Shown: positions 47,301 through 57,252 of the stretch, in pieces
How the letters are laid out: each line of letters begins with the position of its first letter
How positions within the stretch are numbered: the first letter of the stretch is position 1
NCBI GenBank assembly: GCA_030549495.1
Contig: JAUIRK010000734.1
Location: 62,001 to 126,000, forward strand
From: Nectonema munidae
Taxonomy: Eukaryota; Nematomorpha; Nectonematoida; Nectonematidae
Direction: 5' to 3'
DNA: 64,000 nucleotides
Notes under the pieces: generated by a model
Databases searched by the model: none
What the model was told of the DNA's origin: nothing
The model's input: the letters and a program-made list of their open reading frames with translations, nothing else
Position numbers and translations under genes: made by a program

Positions 47301-49340
47301 AGAGAATAAAATAATGGATAAGAATATCAAATAAAGTAAAGGACAAATAGAAGGTTGCAAGTATAGGAGACAAGAAAGATGAGAAAAAAAACTTTGATTA
47401 TACGATCAATAACAAAAATGATTAGTTATAGATTTTACATATTGCATTTATCTGTAACATTTGTTGGTTCCTCGTCAAAACGTTGGAAAACCAAAACGTC
47501 AAAAAAATCAGAAAACAAAACATCCTAACCAGTATATTCACGAATACACAAACATTTTAAGTTTTAGACCCTCCTAATTTTTTGGTGCGGTCTGAAAATA
47601 GACAACAAAGATGAAAATTATAATAAAGACAGACACTCACGTTTTTCATTTGCGACAAAATAAGCGGTTCACTAATCCGCAGAATTCATTAATCCACACA
47701 AATGAGCTGGGAACCAACAAATTTATTGATGTAGTAATTAGATTAAAATTTGATAAAGTATTTTGTTAGTTATTTGTTTTAATAAATATACGCAAATTAT
47801 ATACGATTAAAATTAATTATAAATATAATGCTGACAAATTAGTATCATCTCAAGTCTTTTAAGGCAACGTTAGGCAACCATTTACTAAATCTCAGCGACC
47901 GAGTGTTTGGGAACCCCTATTATAGATATATATGATGTATAGATATATTTATATGCTGGTCATATCATAATATTAATATGTTTATCCTTATATATTGTCA
48001 TAGTAATGCCCCTTTTCAGTTTATGTATTCACGCACATAATTCCATTGTCTTTTTCCTCACTAGCCTCAAGGTTTGGTAAATTATTTTCCTCTCACAAGG
48101 CCTAATCAGCAACTCCTACACCCAAGAAGTCATTAAATTTACCACTTGTCAAAGAAGATAATACCTCGAAATCGGTTGTGAAATTCTCTTAATAAAGTGT
48201 TCATAATTTTCATATATATCATTTCTCTTATTTTTTAATTTTGCATAAAGTTGATGGTGCAAACTTATAAAATTTCAAATTCAAAGTAGCATACTTAAAC
48301 AGGTGGAGTCTTCACTGTTAAAAAAATTATACATAATGGAATTGAACTCCAAAATTACAAACTCCGTAAACACTCGCCTTTGATCGCCTATTTTTTGTAT
48401 CAGAATTAATTGACTAAAAACGGGGGCGCTGGTTATCTACTTAAACAGAATTTAAAGCAAGAAAAAAAAGTTGAATTAGAAAAGAGTGGAATGAAAATAG
48501 GAAAACGCATATAATATGGCACCAGCATATAAATTAATCCATTGGAAACTATTTCTTGATTTTTACTTAATTTTATTTCTTTATTTTTAGTATATTTTCG
48601 GAGCTCAATGTATCTAAAGTTAGGGTGCGGATTATCCATACATTCTAGGAATGTTCCTGGAGATAGCTTATAATTGGGATGCGGATTATTTACCTTAGCG
48701 GATTAAATACAAGTGCTTACGGTATGTGAAATCGGAGTGGAAGAATTATAAATTTGGAGTCCAAGTTCGAGTCAAAAAATCATAAATAAGGGGAGTCTGA
48801 TTCGAAATATTATAAAAAAAAGTGAATACTGAGTCGAAAAATATAATTACGGTTGACTTAGAATTTAGATTCTATAAAATCTAGAAGCTTATTCATGCAA
48901 TTAATTCAGATTAGTTAACTTTTTCTCAATAATAATGGATATATTGTAAAATATATATTTATGAAAAATATTTTCCGATATGCCGAGTATTCGTATCGCT
49001 ATTGCAATTTCGGTTTTGGAATTAAACAAAGTCTAAAAAAAATTCAAAAGTATTTTTAACACAAAGAAATTCTACGCAGCCAAAATCATATTTGAATAAT
49101 ACCTGGCTATGGCACTGCTATCAAAGTGAAATTTGTTAGAACATATGAGTTATTTTTCGTTTTTAAATTCTAGTTATTGTATTTTAGGTACCACGACTTA
49201 AATCAATTCATTGACTCTTTACGTGGTAAATTGGGCTTAAGGAGAGTATTCAACCGTAATCGGTTAAAGGTGAATAACGACACGTTTTAATACTAATGAA
49301 TTAGATAAAACAAAAAGAATAATGATTGAGAAAAAAATAC
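44331..49340. other. DCC: Intron sequence between Ig3 and Ig4 exons
   Basis: AT-rich sequence. CCTGACTTCTCCATGA occurs at about 46,496 and 47,131. A hAT-type 3' terminus reading GAGTGTTTGGGAACCCCTA lies at 47,901-47,919 without a partner end. Degenerate GAGTC-type words occur at 48,735-48,835. No coding exon is supported. Confidence 0.5.
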
Positions 49341-49507
49341 CAAGAAGATCTAAACGAACTGAAGAGGTAATTTGATGTCCGCCATTGATAGCTTTACAGG
49401 AATAAACGCCTGTATGATTTTTTTTCAGCTTTGACATTGTTAAAGTTGAGATTAAATTTTGAGGATTTGATATTTTTGCATTTTGAAAGAGAGGGGAGGT
49501 TAAGTTT
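49341..49507 (-). CDS. DCC: Exon: Ig domain 3, second half
   Basis: A 167-bp exon (phase 2 in, phase 1 out) separated from the previous exon by a 124-bp intron. It carries the D to G strands of Ig3 with NHTGVYSCKA holding the second cysteine, then a strand ending in SVRLDLL. The donor is GTATTT. The intron position in the middle of the Ig fold is the same as in Ig1, in phase 2. Confidence 0.87.
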
Positions 49508-49631
49508 CTATTCAACAAGTAAAATATATTTTTTTAAGCAATGATAAAGAAAAACAGCAAAGATGGTTAAATTCGTGCCAAATTAAGATAATTATCACAA
49601 ATTTACTTTAAAAATAGAAAAAGTATCTCAC

Positions 49632-49797
49632 ATTAAAGGACAACCATTGAAGAGCCATGTTGTGATTGGAGTTGGAAAGGATTCCGACACAATGCAAGTC
49701 AGACGCAAAAAGGAAGATATCCGTCTAACGATTCTTGAAGGAGGCTTCCAAGAAAATAGAATAGTTGAGTCGACTTTGCTTTGATTCAAAAATTTAT
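49632..49797 (-). CDS. DCC: Exon: Ig domain 3, first half
   Basis: A 166-bp exon (phase 1 in, phase 2 out). The acceptor is a T run ending TTTTTTAG and the donor is GTGAGA. It encodes the A to C strands of Ig3: cysteine in FLRLTCIV and Trp in TTWLFNG. A downstream AG (AATCAAAGCAAAG) could act as an alternative phase-compatible acceptor that shortens the N-terminal strand, but its pyrimidine tract is weaker. Confidence 0.82.
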
Positions 49798-51550
49798 CTA
49801 AAAAAAGCTTACGTGAAGAAGTTATTGTATAAGAAAACCTTAGATTCCTAATGAATAAGATTCTTTTTTTACAATGCTAAATTATAACATACTTCACAGC
49901 AATTGGGTTTGCTGAAGATATCCATTTTTTGTCTTTTTCTGTCTACTGCTAATCTTCTGACAAATTAGGGATTACCATAAAATATCTATATTTTCTTTAT
50001 TTATATTTTTTTAATTAGTCCAATTTCAATTAAAACCCAAATAAAACATAATCTCCAATTGTGAAGAAAGAAAATTAAACGTTATATAATCCTAGATTTC
50101 TATTATATATAACAGCAAAAATTACAAATTATAGTATCATTAAAATATAAACAAAATATCTAGATTCATTGTTAGATAGTTAGTCAGATAGATATTTGGT
50201 TAGTATGTCTAACAAGGTAATTAGTATTTTCTAACAACGGTCGAATGGCTTTTGGAAATCTATTGCAATCAAGGGAATTAAAGTTTTTTTTCATATTATC
50301 ATTAATTGCTTGCTATAATGTTTTTTCCTTTTGCCTCTTTCATATAATTGCAATAAATCCTTCTTCTTCTATGTTAAGTTTCATCTTGTTAGGTTCAATA
50401 TTTCTCTTGTAATAAGTGTTTCCTTTTTCAGCACAATTGTATCTTTATTTTTACATAAGATATGGATAGACACTGCCACCTAGTAGTAGAAATGGTAAAT
50501 CAAAAATAAGTTTGACTAAAACAAATTACGCTAAAATTATGTAGCAGTTTTGCCAGTTATAATAGGTTAATAGCTGAATTCTAAATAAAAAATGTTATCT
50601 TTATGATATTTTAGTTAGTGTATTTAAAAGTTTTGTGGGTAAAGAGTGCATACGAGTAATATAGATGCTATTTTTTATAGAATTTAAAAGGTGTGGTCAT
50701 TTTAAGCAAAATTACATATAAAATTGGTCTCAGTGCAAATTGCTAAAAAAAATAAATAACTAATTGAATAATTTTCAACAGTATATGTTTTTTTATTGTA
50801 GCTTTGATGAAAAGAGTTTGCACTTTGCTAACACAGAGATAGGGAAGCACTTTGATGTCGTAATTTTGATTAGTGATGACAGGAAAATGCGAAGTGATAT
50901 GATGAGTTAATACTTGTTTTCTTTCGCTTACCTGAATATAGTTCTTTCTGCCATTTGGGATGAATAGCTATATTGTCCTATTTTTATATATATATATATC
51001 AAGAAACAAATGTGATTTGTTGTATTATTTTTCCCGCAAATGCATTTTTCCTTTGTAACAAAAGCATAAAAAAAAGGCTCTGGCTATCACTGAATTATAT
51101 CAAAGTTAATTTTAACTTCTCTTATTATGACATGGAAATTATGTCTTAAAAATCTCCTTGAATAATAAAATTATATTCTTTGAGGGAAAATTTAATACAG
51201 ATACTCTATTCAATCTGAGTAATCTTTTTTTGTTTTAAATTGAGTATTCCTGAATTCAAAAAATGCTAAACAGTATTATATAAATAAATTTCTGAAAAGA
51301 CTCATATATAATCAATCAAAAATAAACAATCACTTTTCAGAGTGTGTTTTAAAAAGAACCATTTGAAGTACTTTAAATTGAAAATCTGCCTTGAATTTTT
51401 ACTTTACTCATAAATGAAGTAAAAGAGGAATCTTTAAGTTTGTAAAAACTGAATGTTTTAATTCAAAGAATTTGCAAACGCTTGAATAAATTAGAACTAA
51501 TAAATTTTTGAAGGAAAAAACAATTGAGTTCATTTGATTTAAAATCATAC
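49798..51550. other. DCC: Intron between Ig2 and Ig3 exons
   Basis: A 1.75-kb AT-rich phase-1 intron with a short (AT)n run near 50,987. No repeat family recognised. Confidence 0.55.
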
Positions 51551-51621
51551 TTTGTGTGCGTATTAGCATGACTTTAGTAACTTCGCCATATGTTGCCTCA
51601 TTTCCCACTACAAATCGACAG
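51551..51621 (-). CDS. DCC: Exon: Ig domain 2, last two strands (71 bp)
   Basis: A short exon found by searching for a phase-2 acceptor followed by a Cys codon. The acceptor is TTTTTCACAG and the donor GTATGA. It reads CRFVVGNEATYGEVTKVML and completes the YRC motif begun on the previous exon, giving the F and G strands of Ig2. Length 71 fits phase 2 in and phase 1 out exactly. It lies about 4 kb from the preceding exon and would be easily missed by automated prediction. Confidence 0.85.
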
Positions 51622-53429
51622 CTGTGAAAAATTAAAAACTGATTACAATTAATTAAGAATGAATTATTGCAAATATTTAACTTATCGGTAAAATTTGCTT
51701 AACATGGGGTTAGCATAATTTCATATTAGTAAAACGATCAAAAAAGAACGGTTTTTTTATATAGAGCTCAATAGTTCAGCCTTAGTATAAGGACAACCTT
51801 GATATTTGGCACCAGAAACATTTTTGTTAAAGAAAAAGTGTCAATGTTTATACAATAAAGTTAGCGCAAATCAAAAGTCAGCGTAGGTGAAACTTTTTAA
51901 AAAGTCGAATTAATTCTGATCTGTTGTCATGTGAAATTTTGTCAAAGTGATATATTTAAAGTCGCTTTTTTCAATTTCGAACATATCTTATAATCTAAAT
52001 GTACAAGATATATTTAGTGTATATGGCCTAAGTCGAATCTAAGATCTATACTGAATACAGTCAAAGGTGAAATAAAGGAAAGATTTTTTATAAGAAAATA
52101 TCAACCGAATAATAAACAAATACTTATTTCACGTAACATTATTAATTTGTTTGAATAAAAAGTTATTAATGAATTAAAATTTTGCAAGCTAGTGTTCTTC
52201 AAAGTCCAAGTTCGGCTAATAGAATTTTCTCCACTCCGAATATTTTTACGAGCTGAGTTAATCAATATGATAATGAATATGATTATGAATATGTTATCAA
52301 TATGATCTCAGATATTTGAGATTGCATTTTGCTCACTCCCCGGATAATATCTATTTAGTTTATGTTTTTATTCCGCTTATATTCATAATTCATATCTCTG
52401 AACTTTTTGCGGTGTCCAAAATATAGACATAATAAAACGCACAATAAAAGCTTGTTACTTTTTGCTGCAATATATGGTAATGTTTCGGAATGTTTAATAG
52501 GATTTTTAATATGATGGCCTTATTATAGAACAATACTCTGCAATTTCATAAATTTTTAAGAATGTAAGCATGTGTATTCTTTATTTCATTATTAACACTT
52601 TCGATTTTTGAGAAGAAACATATGGCATTGCACCGTCGATAAATAAAAAGAGTAAGAAAAAATAAAACTTCTAAAACTTTCTGAGTAGCATGCGTACTAG
52701 TCGGATAATGCTAAACTCGGATAAAAAGACTAAATATTTATAAAATCAATTTTCAAACTCAATTAACTTGCAAAACATTGTAAAAAGAAGTGCGGAGTAT
52801 TAAAATACATTTAACCTACCTAGCTTAAAAAATGCCTATTTAAAATCTTGTAATGTATTGACGAACTTTGTGAAGGATTGCTGAAAAAAGGCCTTCAAAT
52901 GAACTAGCCTTAAGGGACACGTTTAATTCACTTAAAATCAAGGGAGTTAACTTCTTAAAAATAGGAATTAACTTCAAAATACTTTTAGAGTGTAATTGAT
53001 AACGCACTTTTGCTATAATGATGCACATACTCATCCTGCTATACGTCTTCTTCAGGAGAACAACGTGCTTTCAAAATTTGGAATGCTAAAAATGTATAAA
53101 TTTTATAATTTTGAGCGCAAGCCAGGATAATTTCAAATGTCGGCATTATCTTCATTGTGCAGCCACATAAGCAATTGTAAAAGCACGCATAAAACAAATG
53201 TGTTGTGGATTCCGGTAAATATTTTGCCACTACAACCTAGTTTAGTACTTTACAAGGTGTTTGTGTAATAAAAAAATTCATTCTTCAATTATATTAAATT
53301 TTCCCAGTCTTTTTCTATGAATTGCAAAAACACAAAATTAGACCAAAATGATAGATTTTTTATGTTGCGCGGCACTAAGAAAAGTGTCTATGAATTTATT
53401 TTTTAATCTAACAATTATAAATAAAACTA

Positions 53430-53540
53430 TTTTTAAAATCGGAGTCGCTGTCAAGATAATTAATACGAGTCCGATTCCGACTCCTTTTCAAAAGGTCCGA
53501 TTCCACCGACTCCGATACCAGCCACTGCATAGTGACTTTT
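53430..53540 (-). repeat. GGAGTCGG-type repeat
   Basis: On the minus strand it begins CAGTGGCTGG and contains several GGAGTCGG and GGAATCGG words (for example ATCGGAGTCGGTGGAATCGG). Related degenerate words appear at 48,735-48,835 and 61,130-61,195. Similar simple-motif repeats form the interior of some MITEs. Its limits and class are unknown. Confidence 0.45.
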
Positions 53541-54721
53541 TATTAATCGAGGATATGGTCTAATATAATCTGTCTCTGAAAGGAAAATTCTTATGATACA
53601 CCTGCTATGTGATAATCTGATGTTTAATAAAGGCAGGGGCTCACATCGGGTGGGCAAAAAGCTATTCGACCCCCCCCCCTCGCCCCGCCCAATAATTTTG
53701 CATTTTTTTAAACTAGTGTATATGCGTTATGTAATTAAAATATTTTCGCTGAAGTATAGTTTTTAAATTGCAACAATTTTGTAAAAAAAAATATAAAGTA
53801 GTCTTATAAATTTAAGTATGCGCTGTATACACTCTATTTGAAAGGATTGCTTGAATATTTGGTCTCCCGTGGTAATTCCAGACCAGTGATTTTGAAAATT
53901 GCAAAAAAATCCACCCCCCCCCCCTAATAATTTTGATGATGTACCCCCTAGTTTAGGGATAAAGGCGCATTGAAAAAGGAGCATAATTCGGTATATATGA
54001 GGGACGAGATTTTCTTTTCTGTAAAATAACCAAGTTCCAATCTAACTGACTGATAGTGAAGAAGAATGAACTGATGATGAACAAAAATTCATGCCTAACA
54101 GATTGAGGACCCCTGATTTAGATCAACAACAGAAAATATCACTCATCTATGATGACAGTCCTTAACACAGCGAAAACAAATTGATAATTTTTCATGTTCG
54201 TTATTGGTTTAACACTCATATATTAATATTGATAACATTCCCACTTCTCCTATTTCGTGTCTAATCAACTGAATAACGCTTTGAGCTAGAACTCCATAAA
54301 TTCTTCACACCCCATGTTTATTCTCGTTATTCTGTAATCCACACCCCGACATGGATACTGTCTTCCACAAGCCAAATACTCTAACGCCTTCCTGTATAGT
54401 TTGTTTTAAAAATGACAGAATATCATCTTGTTACAATTTTCTTATATTTCCAATGAAAAAAATATTAAATTTCTAAAACGAAAAGATTTCAGAGTATTAG
54501 AACATTTACTGTATTTTTCAGATCAAATTAAAAAAATTTTTAAAAGAAAACGTAATAAGATTACAAGCTATTCAAAGCTATTCCGTGGCACGTCGTATCT
54601 TAACTTGGGTAATCTATTACTTCAATTTAACTCTCACATAATGTAATGAATAGGGACAAACCTTTTGAGCTTTAGATTATAGAGAATAGTTTATGTTGTC
54701 CAAGAAAAAGCATCGTATATA

Positions 54722-54863
54722 AAGATAAAAGTTCGTTGGGTGTTTTCATTGAGAAGACACAATTGCGCCGCTTGCATCGAACTATGAGGAAAGTAGGCGT
54801 GATCCGGGATCGAACCCAAGACCTTGAGTTATCGAAACCAGTATCTAAGTAACCTTACTCACC
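54722..54863 (-). repeat. tRNA-derived SINE, copy 2
   Basis: On the minus strand it reads GTGAGTAAGGTTACTTAGAT, TCAAGGTCTTGGGTTCGATC, GCCTACTTTCCTCATAGTTC, TCTTCTCAATGAAAACACC. The B box GGTTCGATCC is a perfect match (54,807-54,816). It lies in the intron between the two Ig2 exons, in sense with the host gene. Confidence 0.85.
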
Positions 54864-55194
54864 CAAAATATAGTTATGTGCCATAAAAAATATTGCCGCC
54901 TGAAAAATTTGTGGCTCCTTGTTCAAATTCCATGGCATTACTGCGTCTATTCAACAATAGCTTCAATTTGAAATGTTATATCAAGTGAACTCGAAATTAG
55001 TTTAAAAAATAGATTTCAAATACTTAGTTAGACTTAAAACAAAAAAATATTATAGAAATTCTACTCACAAGGAAAACAAGTCTTTTAAATAATTGCACCC
55101 GGATGTGCTACCCTGGTTGAGGCCTGATTCATCTAAATGTTCATTTTAAAAAATAAGCAAGATTATAACGGATTTTAATTTTAAGAATAAAGTA

Positions 55195-55268
55195 ACCTCA
55201 CTTTTAAGGACAACTTTAATAGTTGGGGCCAATTGTCTGGACACGCACGTGTCCTTATAGCGAGGTTC
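55195..55268. mobile_element. Short palindromic MITE with TA target (pogo/mariner-like)
   Basis: The ends ACCTCACTTTTAAGGACA and, inverted, GAACCTCGCTATAAGGACAC are alike; both sides are flanked by TA (55,193-55,194 and 55,269-55,270). A 16-bp near-perfect palindrome GGACACGCACGTGTCC lies at 55,239-55,254. TA duplication and AACCTCGxTATAAGGACA-type ends suggest a Tc1/mariner/pogo MITE, very short at 74 bp. Confidence 0.5.
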
Positions 55269-55651
55269 TAAATAATAACGTGTAATAAATGTGTATTTTA
55301 ATCTAGAAACGTAGTGAATGAGCCTCTTTTCAATAAACTTTATATTTTGGCTTGTTTAATAATAAAAGTCAAATTTTCACAGATGTGAGTATCAAAATGT
55401 TGAACGATTCATATTTAAATGCTAATAATAGCAGAATTATACCACAGAATTTGTAGTAAAATATGAAGAAAATTTTCAAGTCTTAATTAATATCATTTAA
55501 TTAAGGTTAATATACGTGTAGATAAGTTTTTTCAAAATAATTAGTATGAAGCTTTAATTATTTCAAATTATAACCATATTATAATATATATATATGTGCT
55601 AGAAATCGTATATATATGTATACAGTATACACTCATATAAAGTATTTTTAC

Positions 55652-55979
55652 CGATATTCACCTTCATCGTGAGTGCTGAATTTTGTTATTTCCAAAACCG
55701 AGCCAAAATTTGAAAAATATTGAGTGTATTTAGGATTGTTTTTGGTGAAGAACAAAATAGCATCATCCTTCAACCAATCAACTGTGAGTAATTTTTTAAT
55801 TTGCATAGATTCTTCTGAGAAATCGATACCCATTCGATTTGGAAATATATTGAAATTTGATGCACACGTGATGAGAGTATTTTGAGATGGAGGAACCAAC
55901 TTAATGTTTTTGGGCGAAAAGTCAAATTGGCGCGAAAAAAGAGTTTCATATTTTACGCTATGAGGTATAATCGGTGAAT
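55652..55979 (-). CDS. DCC: Exon: Ig domain 2, most of the domain
   Basis: A 328-bp exon (phase 1 in, phase 2 out) with acceptor TTACATTGCCAG and donor GTAAAA. It encodes Ig2 up to the F strand: cysteine in LITCASN, core Trp in VDWLKDD, and THDEGEYR. The domain is cut immediately before its second cysteine, so it depends on the next short exon to be complete. Confidence 0.88.
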
Positions 55980-56039
55980 CTGGCAATGTAAAATTATTAT
56001 AGAGCATTTTTCAAAAATAAAATAAAGGATAAATTTTAC

Positions 56040-56191
56040 GTAAGATAACAAGATTTGTCTTTCTTGAGAGTAAAGATCCGCCATTTTTAAATTTAATCTT
56101 ACATTGATAAAGTCCTGAATCACTGAATGAGTCCTCAATTGAGCTGTCACTCACGAAATTGACTTGAAGTGTTAATTTGTTTCTTGATAAT
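56040..56191 (-). CDS. DCC: Exon: Ig domain 1, second half
   Basis: A 152-bp exon (phase 2 in, phase 1 out) with acceptor TTTCTTTCAAG and donor GTAAAA. It supplies the D to G strands of Ig1, including SDSGLYQC with the second disulphide cysteine. Its first base completes the AA left by the previous donor to give a Lys codon. It is separated from the next exon by only 60 bp, the shortest intron of the gene. Confidence 0.85.
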
Positions 56192-57011
56192 CTTGAAAGA
56201 AAAAAAGCAAATAATATATTTTTTTTAAATTATACATTATCCAGTAAATAAATTTATCGATAAGATTTCATTTGAAGAAACTCTTTAAAAATTGGAGGAC
56301 CGAATAAAAGCTTTAGTACAATATCCTTAATTATCTTGATAAATTAAAGTTAAAACTTGCCATATTCAAGAAACAGAACCACCTTTATTTCTTAGGATTT
56401 AGAAATTTTGTGAAAATGTATCATAATGCTTCCACTTGCTTTAATTAATTACTATTTGGGGTCTGTGGACAAAAGAGAACAATTGTACAACATACTTTGA
56501 AAAAAAGATTAAAGCAAGATGGGATACCTACACGTAGTGTATGACATTGTATGATTTGATCAAATCACATGATTCGATTTTATTCTCAGTTATCTCACTA
56601 ATCACACTTTGAAGAATTGAATGATCTATCTCAAAGTTTTTTCAATGATTGAAAGTTCAAGGACAAAGAAATGAAAAACCTAAAATAGTTATGGTCAAAT
56701 TTTGGTGATATTTTGGAGATTTTTATTTTGTTTTTTTTTGGTTGTGGCTTTTTGACGAAATAAAAGGAAATCTTCTCAGAACTTTTGGAATCTTAATTTT
56801 TTCCAAGAAATTAAAAAATAATACGGTGTATTTCAATGATTTGAACAGTTTAAACAGCTTAATTAAGGTTATATCATTTTTTAAGCCCTTTACAGTTGTA
56901 AGTTAATATAAAAATAACTTTAAAATATTTTTTAACAAATGCCATTTCAAAAAACTGTTATTCCACAAAACTTGTTTTGATACAATTTATCCCATAACCA
57001 TAAAAACTTAC
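56192..57011. other. DCC: Intron inside Ig1
   Basis: An 820-bp phase-2 AT-rich intron. Nothing recognised. Confidence 0.6.
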
Positions 57012-57252
57012 TTAATTGTTTCATTGTTTATGGAAAGCGGAAGATTATCCTTGAACCAGAGTATGTCGTCAATGAGATCAGAGAAATCCAAATTTGGTGC
57101 ACTTGATAAAGTGGACTGAGGATGGAGGAAAGAAAAGATGGTACAACATATGGTCACGTTGTCACCTGAAACTGCGTATTTATCAGCATCTTGCCATTCT
57201 TGCGTTTCCAAAAATTTTCTCACGAAATTGCTTCTAAGAATCGCAATTGCTT
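57012..57252 (-). CDS. DCC: Exon: Ig domain 1, first half
   Basis: The first recognised coding exon of the receptor gene, 241 bp, entering in phase 1 and leaving in phase 2. The acceptor follows a T-rich tract ending GATTCAG and the donor is GTAAGT. It encodes the A to C' strands of Ig1, with the B-strand cysteine in VTICC and the core Trp in ILWFKD. The signal peptide must lie on an upstream exon ending in phase 1, which I could not identify in 57,253-64,000. The loop between the cysteine and Trp is long for an Ig domain. Confidence 0.85.

Larger units (their letters stand above)
17921..57252 (-). other. DCC: DCC/neogenin/Frazzled-family netrin receptor gene, partial (15 exons)
   Basis: This entry is the locus; exons follow separately. 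In this family the product is a single-pass membrane receptor for netrin (and RGM for neogenin) that guides axons and cells. Translating the exons in order on the minus strand gives four Ig domains, each with a Cys, Trp and D-x-x-x-Y-x-C core (LYQC, EYRC, VYSC, YYQC), then four FN3 domains with the usual core Trp. Exon lengths sum to 2,838 nt and every junction is phase-compatible when the 17-nt microexon is included. FN3 and FN4 carry the family signature NGTGxPSNW, DxDE, VPDxP, then GYxxGYG. Missing here are the signal peptide, FN5, FN6, transmembrane and cytoplasmic exons. Introns range from 60 bp to 12.4 kb. Orthology to the DCC/neogenin group is strong; calling it DCC or neogenin within that group is not meaningful for an invertebrate. 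Confidence 0.9.

Noticed and set aside
54807-54816. B-box match considered as a tRNA gene
   Set aside because: The surrounding sequence does not close acceptor and anticodon stems; it is the SINE head seen three times.
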